The notes beneath the pieces are model-generated. The model ran no database searches and had not been told where the DNA came from. It was given only the letters and a program-made list of their open reading frames with translations. The translations under genes and the position numbers were made by a program. This document shows, in pieces, positions 1 to 12,776 of a DNA stretch of 64,000 bases (position 1 is the first letter of the stretch; each line of letters opens with the position of its first letter). Source of the stretch: Morchella semilibera (lineage: Eukaryota; Ascomycota; Pezizomycetes; Pezizales; Morchellaceae). Where the stretch lies: the NCBI GenBank assembly GCA_009192285.1, contig WBVU01000004.1, forward strand, positions 310,001-374,000, read 5' to 3'.

Positions 1-3000
1 ACCTGGGCATCTTCCACCGACCTAGTATGATATTTAGGCACAGGCAAGTACCCTAGGTAGAGTATAGAGCCAGGGCCATGATGAGTATCGTTAAAAAATA
101 TTTCCAACAGATTGACAGACTCACACTCCCGCTGCATCCAAGTCATCCCACGTCGCCTTATCGCATCTTCTCATCCCCTCTTCCCCCTCGATGCCTCCCC
201 CGCTTACCCACATCCCCCCCTACATCATACCCACAGAATATTTCCTTTATCCCCCTTTCTTTCTTCTTCCTGTCAAACCAACACTACTGCACGAGTTTTC
301 GATATGATACACACATAAAACGTCCAAACAAAGCCTAGCTGATATTTAAAGTAGTCCCCTACACGAAAATCGGGAGTCTTGGCACTACTAGGAAGCGTCA
401 TCGTCCAAGACAAGCCTTTTGACATGTCCCCCTACGGTAACCGACCTGTTTCTTACAGTTTTTTTTTTGTAGACCGGTCAGCGATGTCGTTCGACAGTAC
501 CGGTAGGGATTCTAAATGTAGAGCTAAATATGGCCTTGCTGAACTTTATTGTATGTACGTACCATCCTCTCATGTTTTACTAACTACTAGATATAGCTAT
601 CTATTTATCTACTAATTAATTAATATCGAACCCGCCCTACATATTAATCTTCCCAAATAGGTCAAGCTAGGCCTCTCTACAGATAGTAGATGATCTCGCC
701 TGGTAAAATCCGCGGGCCCAGATTGTTACATAATTAACGAGCTCATGCTATAATATCATGTAGTAGCGGTTATCTCTAATAGGCACGAAGATAGATTCAT
801 CTCTTTTCCATTCTACATACGTGCATAGCTGATTTGCCGGCCTGTCCGCCTCTTACCAAATGCTCACTAAGAATAACCGTGCATTGTAAAAGTATCATAA
901 CCCATGTCACCATCAAAGCTACCGCCGGAGGGGAGTATGTAGAAGGTGAGTCCATATCGAAACACCAAGCTCCCCAGACCATGCCTGCTGTAACCCAACA
1001 TCATGACCGGTTGCACCGAGTGCCCGCTTCTAGATACCCGCTCTCAAAACCCAACGCAGTCAGTGTTTGGGAGTGCTGACCGCCGAGAGATTCTTCCTCG
1101 TGTATTTATGTCCTTTTACTGATTCCCAGGTCTTACATCTGCACTTCGTCTCATAGCTGACATAGCATCAAACACAAAGCCGAGACAGCGCTAATAATGG
1201 CCCCAATCTGAACACTCCATTCTACTTCATGAACTCACTCCTCCCTCCTCATTTAAAGTCCCTAGGAAATCACGCCACTGCCATGGGTTTCCTGTCATTT
1301 TCCAACCGCAGGGAAACACTCGTGGGGCTGGCCACACTACTATCCATCGGCGTCTCTAAACTCCCAAACCAACCAAACCCAAGCAGACGGCAAGCGTAGC
1401 ATCATCTGAAGCGAACATTGGATTTCACGGTGTCCGTCCAACCTTCAATGTCTCGGCTGATCAAGAGAAACGTTGTCGTCGTCGTCAGTTGGCTCGCTAC
1501 CGGATAAGCCGGCGTGAGGCTCAGATTCGTCTCCAGCTAACTAACCGTACGACATATCCGATCCGACGATGGCTTCCTCCCTTCATCCCATCCCTTCCAC
1601 GCGGGTTTCCGGAAACTTGCGTGAGGCGTAGCTAGGCTATCGGGCGGATATTGCGTCGTCTGAGACATGGAGGGCTTCTGATAGAGAGTAGAGTAGGTAA
1701 AAGACCCTCGGCAACTTTATTCCGAAGGAGTTACAAATAATTAGCCTAGATATATATGCACACACATACTTATAAAATACGGCTTAGGAGAAATAGTGTG
1801 CGTATGCAGGTGTATCCCTTAAGCTATCGATGCTGACCCCTATAATTATTCGATAAGACAGATAGAAAAATCTGTTAGCAAAAGCCACCAAATCTTGCCA
1901 TTTTCTGGGGTCAGCTTTTGACGGGCGGGTGTCCGCTCGGACTTTAGTGAAAGGAGGGGCAATAATGGTGAAGGAGGGGTTTGTTTTACGACTCCCCGGC
2001 ACGACCGCCACGATACGCTTTGTTGCTGACGTGGATGTGGGCAGGTATGTACTCTCTACATGAAAAAAGCATTTCACCCGCACTGGAGCAATGGAAGGAA
2101 TGAACGATTGGGAGATGACCGATGACGGTAAAGACGTGTCCTGGAGAAGGAAGTAATCTCTTCTCTACAATGTCCGATTGGACAGATTCTCAGCAAAGCA
2201 ACGTACCCCATGCTTTTGATGTGGGGTTATACCAAAACATCGGGCTCAGGGGAGCCACGGCGGGACGACGGCACTTGAAATTATAGCCTCGGCCCAGCGC
2301 ACTACCCTCGGGAGATATAAAGAGAGCGGGCTTGCGTACATCGGGTTATTTTGGTATGCTGGTTTGATTCTAGATCTTTAAAGCTCCTTCATGGATCTCG
2401 GCATGTTGGCAAAAGTCGGCATACGGTGCTAGCAATTGCAACATGTAGTTGGTAGGGTTGATGGTGGTGGGGGTATCGATATAAACCACCGGTTAGGTAG
2501 CCAGAAGAGAGACCCAGAGCTCTCTTGCTGTTGAAAGAGGGCTTATTGACCTGAGGTATCTCAATTATAGCGCGCGGTTTTCAAAGGAATATTTCGTTAG
2601 GGTAGGGCTCGGGGTGAGTGACTGGTAATTGACTCTCAGGCTGGACTAACCCACACAGTGGCTCTCTACACTGACTTTCAATTTAGCATTGATTTTCTTC
2701 ACTATAATGCATTCTGTGAAGAGCCCCAGGTTGTAAATGTTTTCAAACATCATACCTGTCGTCTCTAACTTAAATGTAGCCAGCTATTGCATCATGGTAT
2801 ATCACTCGCTCGTGTCATCTGGCCCACTCGACAGTTATGTATGGAACATTCAACAAAAACGAGCCTAGGGGAAGAATGTTTTGGGGACTCGTCCCCTATC
2901 TTGTTTCGTCCACCTGATGCCGATTAGTATCTACTCTCGGTTTTGGACATCTTGAGATGGCGAGGTTATATGTACTCTGCGATCTGGCAGGGCTCGTCGT

Positions 3001-3292
3001 ACTAATTCCGATAACGTTTCCGAACACGATGAGTATTGCATGTCATACAAAAAAGGGTAGACCTGGTACTTTTTTATATAGTACGCAATAGTGGTCGTAC
3101 CCGGGAACATTATAAAATAGGACACATAGGTGACAAAAACCAGTTTGCGTGCATGTTAAGCATTCCACATGTAGCTCAGCATTGGCTCGGTAGCGCAAAC
3201 TATGAGATGACAAGATCTTAAGAGATTGAGTTATATTGAAGACATGTATCCTTAAAGTATATTTCGCATTTTACAAACTTTTCCCAGCCGTC

Positions 3293-3369
3293 AAACCAAT
3301 ACCCCCAAACCGATACCCCATACCCCAACCCGATACCCCCAAACCAATACCCAGACCAATACCCCAAAC
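3293..3369. repeat. C-rich imperfect tandem repeat
   Basis: Repeats of roughly the form CCRATACCCCMAAA run head to tail for about 75 bases, with variation between copies. One strand is almost free of G. It lies in otherwise ordinary intergenic DNA just before a short inverted repeat. Confidence 0.7.
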
Positions 3370-3431
3370 TCAAAACAAAACGCCGCCCGTCCGCAAATCC
3401 ACAAACAAACCCACGCTAAAACCTAGGCCCG

Positions 3432-3506
3432 TTCGGTTACACCTAAGCATCGTGATATCTGACCCCGAAAGGAATATTCGTTGCTAGAGGCCAAGGTGTA
3501 ACCGAA
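3432..3506. repeat. 13-bp perfect inverted repeat, 49-base spacer
   Basis: The left arm TTCGGTTACACCT (3432-3444) is the exact reverse complement of AGGTGTAACCGAA (3494-3506). The spacer has no reading frame. It could be a very small MITE-like relic or a hairpin. No target-site duplication is obvious. Confidence 0.55.
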
Positions 3507-4731
3507 TGTGCAAATCTTTCCCTCTAACACACACAAAACAAAATCACCTCCCATACCCTCCTCCTACACCCCACCATTGTCCCCGCGCCTGCGCAACCGG
3601 CGCCTGATCCACAACCACCAAATCGCGCAGCACCGGTAGTCGCCTAATAATCATAATCGCCAGGTTGAGAAGCAGTAGCTTTAGCGCAATAAATAGGATC
3701 AGCCCGAGCGTGGGGAGGCCTATGAGGGCCGATAGTAGTAACTTGTTGCCCATGGTGGGGGATCGGTCAATTGTAGCGATTTCGGACTGGCAGCTGGCCA
3801 GCTAGCTAGACGAGTGGCCAACTTGACGGATGGAGAGCGTATGATAGATACCAGGCAGTGGGCGAAGATCTTAAAAAAAGAAAAAAGGGCCCGAGTCAAG
3901 ATTAGTCGTAGAGGATAATAAACCACCTGTTCTAGAGTTGGGGTTGAGAGAATGTAGGAATATAAGAGCAGCTACAAACCGGTCGTTTGGGCGCAATGCG
4001 TCATTGGCAGGGTGTCAACGCATCCGTCCCATCTCTCGTACAATACATTATCCAATTAACTGTAACCACCCCGGCAGCATGGAGGCTGAGTATCTCTCTA
4101 TACTCGTAGTACTGACCACTTCTGAAATCGATACGCCTTATGATAGTTTTTCCTGAGCCTTCCTCCTCTTCTTGGCGCTTGGATATGGGCATGTGTGGCT
4201 AAATAAAGTAGCTACCGGGTGCATATTGTAGTTAGGGGTGGTTACTCGCTCGACCCAACCCAGTCTGCCTCATTAAAGGCTACTTACTAACAACCATTTT
4301 CAAGATGATACACATTGCCTCTACTCGTTGTTCGGGTAACCGTTCCTGTTTGCATTTCAAGTCAACGCGCCAAGAGGACACACCACGCACCAGCCTCTTG
4401 TTGTTCATTCTGGATGATACGTGCCGTCTCTCTCCCCTTCATCAAATCGAATGGGTACATAACCTTTTTTTAACCACCAGACTACAGCCATACTCCACAA
4501 GACAAACAGCCCCTACCCTACCTTAACATTTTTTTTTCTGTTTGGCTCTTTTTCGATACATTTATAGACATATACATTATTTTTTTTTACCTCACGTCAT
4601 AGCCATTCACTCGATTCGCTACATACAACCTACTAAGAATTGTAGAAACAATACCTCACTCCCCACCCCCCTCACCCCCCCACCCACCTCCCCCACACTT
4701 TCACTTGGCGGAAAAAAAGAGACTGGCGGTC

Positions 4732-6572
4732 ATGCCTACTATCACTGTCACGATAAACGATACACGCGTTCTGGCAGAAATTGCAGATCGTATTGCACGA
4801 TCAAAAAAAGCCATTGTGGTAACTGGGGCAGGCATAAGTACCAATTGCGGTATTCCTGTAAGTACTCCAGACGCGTTTTTATATATGCGTGGCGATAGAC
4901 ATACTAACAAAATGCATGAAATTTACAGGACTTTCGCTCACAGGATGGTCTTTACAATCTCGTTAAATCGAGGTACCCCTCGTCGGTAGTGAAAGGCCGC
5001 GACCTTTTCGACTCGGTCCTTTTTACGGACCCTACATCGACCCAGCTCTTTTACACGTTCATCTCTTCACTGCGCAACGAGATAATCGGGGTCAAAGATA
5101 CAACACCCACCCATAAATTCATCCGGAAAATGTCCGAGAGCGGACGGCTGCTTCGGTGCTACACGCAGAATATTGATGGCCTGGAAGAACGCGAGGGCAT
5201 GACGACGAACTTGGCACTAGGGAAGGGAAAGAGGAAGAGGCCCAGCACTGTACTGGCAGGTGTTGTGGATAGTGAGGAGGAGAAGGGTTGTCAAGTTGTG
5301 CAGCTGCATGGGGACCTCAAGAATTTAAGGTGTACCCAGTGCCAGGGTCTATGCAAGTACGACAAAGAGAGGGTGGAGAGTCTCTTAGATGGGATGCCAC
5401 CAGAGTGTCCAGTATGTGCAGGGAAAGATAAGGAGCGGAGAAAAAACGGCAAGCGGGGGACGAAGGTGGGGAGCTTAAGGGTAAGAATTCATATTTCATA
5501 TCTGCTATCGTTAGAGATGTTGGCACATAAACTAATACACGCTCAGCCTAATATTGTCCTTTATGGCGAGGAACACCCCCTCGCAGAGAAGATTGGTTCT
5601 CTTACGTCAGCAGACCTTCGCTCTAACCCAGATATAATGATAATACTTGGTACATCCCTTAAAGTATTTGGCCTTAAGCGCATAGTTAAAGAGTTTGCTC
5701 GTGCTGTGCACGCCCGTGGAGGGAAGGTTATATATGTCAACAATACCCCTGCAGCATACAGCACATGGAAAGATGTTATCGACTATCATGTCGATATGGA
5801 CTGTGATGCTTGGGTCGCCGATGTAAAAAAAAGACGTTTCGACATCTGGGAGCGCCAGTTGACATTGGACCTAGGAAAGGTGACGAAGAAGGCAACGCCA
5901 GCGTTACTATCCAAACTGGATAAGTCCAAGAAGATCTTTAAAGAGGTAGAACAAGAGAACGAAATTAAAGCCCGGCCAAAGGCCAAGGCGACCGGCGTGA
6001 GGAAACCTCTGGGCACAATGACAGGAAACGGGCCTCCAGGCATTTTAAAGAAAATCTCCAGTTTCACGATCCCAATGTGTCCTCCAACTCCTCCGCCCAC
6101 GAATGGTTCTCGTCCGGAAAAGAAATCGACAGTCAAGCGTGCGAGTACGCCATATAACCCGCCTTCAGCACCTTCTACTCCTACCGGTCGGCGTAGTAGG
6201 TCGGCAAATATGCTCCCTACGTCTATCTTGGCCACTCCACAGGCATCACCGTCTCGTCTAATTAGTAAATTAATGTCAACTGTTAGAATAAACTCCGCAA
6301 CGAAAGAGCGGCTGCCCTATTCGCCTCGACGTGGCAACAGTAGGTGTGATACTATGGAACAGAGCCCACTCCCAAAAGCAAAGCGAAGGATGCTGGTGAA
6401 GAGCAAGCCGGTCACAACAAGATCGAAAGGGAAAGGGTCAGGGTCGGGGGCAAATCTGGAGTTGGAAGTCTGTGGGACAATGACGCCGCTAAAGCCGCTA
6501 CAGCTGGCACCTGGCATAGAGAGAAGGGTTTCACGAAGATTGTCCAAGTTGCCGGCGGAAATTCCTGCGTAA
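4732..6572 (+). CDS. hst4: NAD-dependent histone deacetylase, Hst3/Hst4-type sirtuin
   Basis: Three exons (4732-4857, 4929-5480, 5547-6572) encode about 567 residues. The start is the ATG at 4732; the frame extends a little upstream only without an ATG. The sirtuin signatures are all present: TGAGIS (31-36), DFRSQDGLY right after intron 1, YTQNIDGLE (around 120-127), catalytic His in VQLHGDL (H169), zinc ligands C177-x2-C180 and C202-x2-C205, then VLYGEEHP and GTSLKV. The DFRSQ/KGRDLFD pattern and the GEEHP loop match the fungal Hst3/Hst4 class, nuclear enzymes that remove acetyl from histone H3 K56 after S phase. The last ~200 residues are basic, Ser/Pro-rich and low-complexity. Intron 2 (66 nt) is in frame and free of stops, but its GTAAGA donor and ACTAATAC branch site, and the restored family match once removed, argue it is spliced. 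Confidence 0.9.
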
Positions 6573-8895
6573 ATTGTTTCATACCACTACGTAGCTAGTC
6601 GAGCCCGCTCATTTCATCTGTTATTGAACGATGTGATGGGCGTTTTTTCTTTTGTTTTATATGTACCAGTCTTTGTGCGGTTATTCAGCATTATTATTCC
6701 ATGTTTATGTACGAGTCAGGGTCGGGAGACTACTGCGTGTGTTGTAAACTTGTGGTGTTTTAGGCGTTGTGGGAGGAGAATATCCACTGTCCTGTTATTT
6801 AGGGTGCTTGTATTGGAGAGTATGCGTACCCACATATACTCTTTTTTCTTCTTGGTGAATGCCACTAATTTTTGTTTCCTTTTGATGACTTGTATGTAGG
6901 TACATAATTTTTTTTTTTCACGAATTACAGATGAGGGGTTTCGATCGCGGTTTCTCGATTAATATATAATCAATCACGTTACATCTCCCGTGCCTCAGGC
7001 CATAAATACCATGTATCTACATGCATTTAGTTCTATACATGTATTTAATTATGACCAGGCACTAACGAACGCAGGACATCATGTGAGCCTTCTACAGCGT
7101 CCTATTCTACATCCAGATAAGTATGTACGTAAGCTCGCGTAAATTACCTAAACATGAAGAAAGACCTATGTTTGGAGGCTCTGTCGGTAGTAGTTCCTCA
7201 AATAAACGAAGGGCGCTTACTATTTTAAGACTCTACAAAATGGGTCATAGATTATCACTCGCTAGTATGACCGTAGGCTCTGGGCGCGTATCTGGCTCCT
7301 GCAGGCTTAACACTTTGGTTCATGGTCTAGTGGTTCTCTAGGATTTTTTCTGAGGTACCGAACGCGGATCTCTGCCCCTGGGAGACGCTGTCTCTGCGCT
7401 GTCTACACGTCAGGTAGAGTTTTAGGCTCTGACGAAATTCAGGGCAGTGAGGGGGTATACGAAACGAAAATGCTCAGGGAAATTTTTCACGGGCTAATAG
7501 GGAACCGATAAAGGTGATGCCCCAGGGGAAATGGTAATGTTTGAAGACACTGCTTTTAGGAAAGTCGAGGGAAGAAGATATGCTGGAGCGGCGAGTTTGG
7601 TTGGGACATATAGATGTCAGACTCTTCTTCCTACTCGACAGAGGGTTCTTCCCCACATTGCCTAACATTTGCCAATGTCTCGCTGCTTTTGGCCGCCCTA
7701 TGTCTCGCGATGCGGCACAGTCTTGACCAGGAGATCTGAATTAACACTTTGGTCCAATCATAGAGATACAGTGAAAGCTTGTTATAAACAACTTATCCTC
7801 GATCACTCCCCGCCATCCACAGTTGGAAATTTTGGCAGGTTCGGCTATGAGACGTAGATAGGTTAAAGCTGCAGAATACGGCTGGGCCCTTAATATAATC
7901 GCAATATCACCAGAGCCCAGTTTCCTACATATGGTTGGTATGCCCCACAAGTACAAGCGACTTCCAAAGCAGAGCATTCGAATCATGCTTGTAGTATCCC
8001 GCCTAGGAATATCCAATATACGGTTTTGTTTTTAAAAATTGAATGTCTTATCCAATATTTCAGGGTACGTAGTAGTGATTTTTCGAGGGTTGACCTAGGG
8101 GTGCACTATGTTTTGCATGGACGCATGCCATACAGGTAACTATATGTAGTTATGCCAGGTGGCTAGCCCTTGAATGTTCTCATTGATCATGATGGAGGTC
8201 GTTTTTGGTATTACAACCGCACCGTATGAGGATGTCTAGCTATACAGCTGTTGTCCACGGCGAATACATAGGAGCAAAAAGCCAACCCCGGGATCCCCTT
8301 CTTTTACTGGACCGGGGGCTCAATAAGTGTTTTGCAATGGAATCACAAAGAATCACTCACCCTCCCCATTCAACTTTTTAGCCGAAGCATAACGGTCACC
8401 TGTACCATAGGAGAGGTAAGCCCTGAGCGCCAGAGAGTGTAGCCCTGAGCGCCTCTTTACAACCCCAAACTTGCGTCCTCAGACCTAACGGTTGTTAAGT
8501 GTTAATTAGTGATGTCCGTACTTATAGGTAGATATAGTAAATGCTACCATGCGGTATATGATTTTTCTTAGCTGGTAGTTTTTGATTCCTGGTAACCCAA
8601 ACTACGTAGTCGAGCTTGTTGATTGCGTTAGGCCCTTGCAATGAACACGTTTCGGAGAGAGTAACTCGAGTGGCATGACACATGCCAAAGCGCGGGAGAT
8701 GCATGGACTGCATGTAGTAAATCTTCCGGCTGGTTGTTAATCATCATACCTTATCTACACCACTATCACCCACCTGAAGTTTTCATTGGAGCCCATTAGC
8801 CGTCACGGAACGATGACCATGGTGTGCGTGTGTACGGTTAGTGAATTAAACAAAAAAAATGGTATGCATGTATGTATAACTCATCACATGCAACC

Positions 8896-8906
8896 AAAAA
8901 AAAAAA

Positions 8907-8942
<36 letters not shown>
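8896..8942. repeat. poly(A) plus (GA)n microsatellite
   Basis: Fourteen A followed by a pure GA dinucleotide run of about 15 units. Confidence 0.95.
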
Positions 8943-8945
<3 letters not shown>

Positions 8946-9924
8946 GAAGCACATACCGGCCTTAGAACCCATCTGGACTACTGGAAGAAAAACAATGTTT
9001 TCTGGTTAGATACATACCCACTGGTAGCCCCTGATATGAGGAGCTGTGAGATCCGCACAAAGCATTGGTCATTGATTCTGTTAGGAGGTCCGGCGCGTTT
9101 TTAGGGGCTATACAGGTTTTTAGGACTAACATCAACCTCTAGTTATATTTGCCCCAGGGGGAGAGCGCCAAATGCATGCATGGTAAGATCCTGCGTGCTA
9201 TCAGCGGGTTTTAAAACCACGGCCCTATTATCGGCGAGAGTATATTTGAGAAGGACTAGTCAGACAAGGTTTTTTCTTTTGGCCGGATATGAGTTGTGAC
9301 TTGTAACGGCAACAGTGTGCTGTGATTTCCCATCGTTCTGAGCTGTACGTCTATGATGTTGGCATACTATCTGTTGATGAATGGCCGTGTCAGCTTACTC
9401 TAGCTTCAGATGCGCACCCGAGGCTTGGCTGACGACTGATCGTATTTTCACAGTACGACCTCTTAGGAATGCCTACGTTATCGCACCTGGAAGGGACTTG
9501 ACACACAAACCCATCTCTTCTTGAACTGAGGCTAGAATATTTCCCCAGAGTACGGATGAACTCTATCCCCTCCATGCCTTAGTGAACTTATAGTGGACTA
9601 GCGGCTTATGCTGACCAGACCAAGGGGAAAGCTTTTATTTTTACTCTCGGCCTCCGAACATGGCGGCCGTATAAGGCTGATGAGATTGATGAGCCAACTG
9701 CATATAGTCTATGTCTCCTAGCTAAGTAGAGAGTTGCGGGTAGACTTCTGGTCCAGAAGAATCTAACCACATGGCAACAGGTCTCTATGGCTGTTCCTTA
9801 CTCTAGTCTTGTGGCCAAGAAGATGTACAGACACGTACCTGTGCTTTTTGTAGCCAATCAGGTATCAAACCCATCTGTCGGATCTCGGCCATCGGAACCC
9901 ATTCGTCAGGAAGAGAGGATATGA

Positions 9925-10302
9925 ATGGGGCTTCTCTTTAGGGGTTATGAATCGCTGGATGTGATTGCGTCTTCTCCCACTGAGTCTCCACATGTAGGTA
10001 CCCTCAAAATGATGGGGTTCGGACCAATGGTCAGACATGTCTTAGCCGCCGCATTAGGAATAGTGTATTTTCGGGAGATCTACCCGGCGGCTCTGTTGAG
10101 CCGCAGCATGGATGACGACATGTCAACAAACTTGTGCATCAAACTAGCAAACAGAGGAGTTCTTGGTCTAATTTTTGCAATTGCTTGGATGATGAATTTA
10201 TTTCACTACCACGAAGACGTGATTCGCATTTGTCTTCAAAAACACCAGCTAACTGCTAAGAAAAACCAACTTTTGTATCCCAAAAGCCTCATAACGGCCT
10301 GA
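9925..10302 (+). CDS. Doubtful 125-residue hypothetical protein
   Basis: An ATG-initiated frame of 125 residues, much longer than other frames nearby. It has a modest hydrophobic stretch around residues 75-92 (GVLGLIFAIAWMMNL) and Lys-rich C-terminal residues. I recognise no family. There are no clear splice sites at either end and no coding neighbour for 1 kb. It could be a lone exon, a relic, or chance. Confidence 0.25.
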   Translation: MGLLFRGYESLDVIASSPTESPHVGTLKMMGFGPMVRHVLAAALGIVYFREIYPAALLSRSMDDDMSTNLCIKLANRGVLGLIFAIAWMMNLFHYHEDVIRICLQKHQLTAKKNQLLYPKSLITA

Positions 10303-10970
10303 ATAACCACCTTCAGCCGTCGTAGTAAAAGGAAAAGAGAAATATAAAGAACGAAGGAGGAGACAAGTAATAAGGTCGGTGGCTTCTGTAGGGAGAATCT
10401 AGCCGTGTACTTCTAAGCAAACTGAGGTCGACCCACCGGGTGAACGCAAGGTTCCCACTAGTGTGTGTGCTTCATACTCTCATACTTAAATAGATGAGAA
10501 AGTGGGGGGGAGGGGGGTAGGAGTTTAAACCTTTCTTCCTGTTGATAAACTTGCGACCATGGGGAGGATAGAATAATGCAGCCCTCAAAAGAAGAAAAGC
10601 GGTTGGTAGAACAACACAGAACATTATCAAGACCATAAAACACTAAATGATATACAATATAGAAATAGCAATAAGTAGAAAATTTGGACGATAAAAGAGA
10701 ATCGTAATGGCTGTAGAGCAAACATTCATGCATGAGCAGGCAACCAACCAAAGGATGCCTGAAAAAATGACAAAGGCTATCAAAAATGATATTTATGCTG
10801 TAAATAGAAGAAGAGGGCGGGGTAAGATGCATTCATGATACAATCATGCCCCAAAAATACAAACACGAAAAACCAAGTAAAGTCGTAACGCCATCTTCAC
10901 TGATTTAAAGATGCTGTGATTTGGCGTGAATTTCGGGAGTATCAACCACACTAGGATCCGTCGGGAAATA

Positions 10971-12776
10971 CTAGTAAGTTGGCTTCTTTGGCTTCCTCCA
11001 GTAGTATTGCTAAGATTGAGTAACCATTAGTTCCGCGCTCGCTTCTTGATCTAGATTTTTATAAGAATAACCAACCTTGTGGGACTTCCTACAGGACCTC
11101 AGTCCCACCCTACCCATTCCTTCAACCACCGCAGCACGTCGACCTTCATCAGTGTCCTGGTCAGGGATATAGTAGTATTCGCTCTGAAGAGGCTTTCCTG
11201 CAGCATCCTTGCCAGTACGCTTGATTTCCCCAATACAATCAATGTTGCTCATAATCTGAGCCAACCGCTCCTTGGTGATGAAAGTTGCCAAACCAGATGG
11301 AAGATGAGACATTAGGATTGTGAGCGAGGTGGATGACAGGCGTGAGAAAGCAAGTTGGTTGATGATGTGGTTTTGAACGGTGTTAGTCTTATTAGGAGAG
11401 ACCGAAGCACTGCGACGTTGCACAGGAGAAGAAGGCAAAGCGGATACCGCACGGATAGTCGAGGAAGTCGCCGGAGTTGTTGGGGGGGCATATAGGGGCT
11501 CTTTGGTTGAGAATCTAGCCATAGGTGGAAGTGTAGGTTCCGGTGCATAGCTATGCAAGATGGGTTCCTCTTCTCTTTCCTCCTCCTCCTCCTCCTCCTC
11601 CTCCTCTCCTGATTCATCTGATTCATTCCCAGCCAATAACTGCTTGAGTTCTTCATCATCATCAGTCTCATCTCCCAGGTTCACCGCAGCGGATGAAGTC
11701 TCCTCTTTTTTTAACGGTTCCGGAAGCTCTAGGTGGTCTTCGTCCTCATCGTCCTGCTCACCATCCTGCTCACCATCCTGCTCATCACCATCCTGCTCAT
11801 CCTTCTGCTCATCCTCCTGCTCATCATCCTGCTCATCATCCCCTCCACTTCCCTCGGAATCTGCCACCGTATTGACGAAATCTGCCACCGGTTCGTCCTC
11901 ATATATCTCCAAGAAGGTATCTGTCATATGTGGATCAGATTCGAATATACCGCCAGTATTACCGAGGCCCCTCCTAGGAGGGATAGGGGAATGATTGCGC
12001 TTCTCAGCAGAAACATTAAAAAGACGCCGATCAGTACGTGCATTGTTACCAAGCGGATCGATATTTTCATCATTATCTTCGGCCCAGCCAATTGAAGGGC
12101 TCCTAGATACTCTTGCACGAGTCGGTGTGCCAATAGTAGAGGTACTTGAAGAACGAGCTCGGCGGGCCTGACTTGGGACTGGCCATGCCAAGACAACCCT
12201 CGAATTCTGAACATCTAACATGATCTCTGCGTCCTCCGTCTCAGACGTGAAGACATCCCCCTTTGAAAGCTCCCATGCTTGACCTTGACAGTGAATCTTT
12301 ACACCATTCCATCCTATACAGTGAATCTCAACCATAGGCCGCGTTGGCGAGGACAAATATTGCGCCTTGACATGGACGCGTGAAATTAGTCTGTTTGCAG
12401 AAAGCTGATAGTGAGATGAATTGCTGGACCTGCCAAATAGAACGGGTTCACCATTTTCGGGAAGGGTGATGGATGGCAGTGCAGATAGAGGAGCACGCTC
12501 AGTTAGGGTGGATTGACTTCTGGCGAGGAGAGGTTTTCGTGCAGCGATACTAGGATGTGGAGGTGGAGATGATTGAATCCTTTGCGACGAAGAAGAGGGA
12601 ACGGGTGTCGGATATCTATTTTCGTGTTCCTCTGACAGGACGCGAGATTTATGTCTTTTGAAGCATGGAGGTGAAGATAGAGGCTCGAACGCTGGCAACA
12701 AAGGGCCTGGAGCAGATCGTTTCACCCCGGCAACGGTGTTGTTTGTCTCGAGGACGACCCGTTCGGGCGAGTCCAT
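10971..12776 (-). CDS. FHA-domain nuclear protein, Tos4/Plm2-like
   Basis: Two exons (12776-11076 and 11009-10971) give about 579 residues. An FHA phosphothreonine-binding domain lies near 108-200, with FGRS (114-117), the loop SANRLISRVH (126-135) and a later WNGV. The middle is very acidic: repeated DEQ/DGEQ units and a run of ten Glu. The C-terminus (from about NQLAFSRLSS, through the EYYYIP region, to the end) resembles the conserved tail of fungal FHA proteins related to yeast Tos4/Plm2, chromatin-bound factors linked to G1/S and the replication checkpoint. A 66-nt intron with donor GTTGGT and branch ACTAAT joins KSHK to QYYWRKPKKPTY and a stop. That ending matches the family as I remember it, whereas reading through the intron gives an unrelated tail. 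The function in this organism is inferred. Confidence 0.85.
11560..11850 (-). repeat. Coding triplet repeats (poly-Glu and DEQ units) in the FHA gene
   Basis: Within the FHA gene, (CCT)n at about 11580-11606 encodes a poly-Glu run. The stretch at about 11741-11845 is a minisatellite of CATCCTGCT-type units encoding DEQ/DGEQ repeats. It produces a long acidic, probably disordered linker between the FHA domain and the conserved C-terminus. Length variation between strains is likely. Confidence 0.85.

Larger units (their letters stand above)
1..4731. other. Intergenic, no gene recognised
   Basis: I see no reading frame with recognisable protein features, and no tRNA or rRNA. The few frames of 60-100 codons lack ATG starts or splice signals. 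Two structured patches stand out and are listed separately: a C-rich imperfect tandem repeat near 3.3 kb and a 13-bp inverted repeat at 3432-3506. The last 100 bases (about 4630-4706) are pyrimidine-rich and probably form the promoter and leader of the sirtuin gene that follows. Confidence 0.6.
6573..10970. other. Intergenic, 4.4 kb, no convincing gene
   Basis: Holds the sirtuin's 3' side and the 3' side of the FHA gene. One 125-codon frame at 9925 is listed separately as doubtful. There is an A/GA microsatellite at 8896-8942 and a 13-base direct repeat (AGCCCTGAGCGCC) at 8419 and 8441. Otherwise I see nothing. Confidence 0.55.

Noticed and set aside
1784-2083. 99-codon minus-strand frame
   Set aside because: GTG start, no recognisable motif, no neighbouring exons.
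7325-7390. tRNA box A-like TGGTCTAGTGGTT
   Set aside because: No box B (GGTTCGANTCC) at a proper distance and no cloverleaf could be drawn.
11560-11994. 144-codon Ser-rich frame on the + strand
   Set aside because: It is the antisense of the FHA gene's Glu/Asp repeats; no independent evidence.
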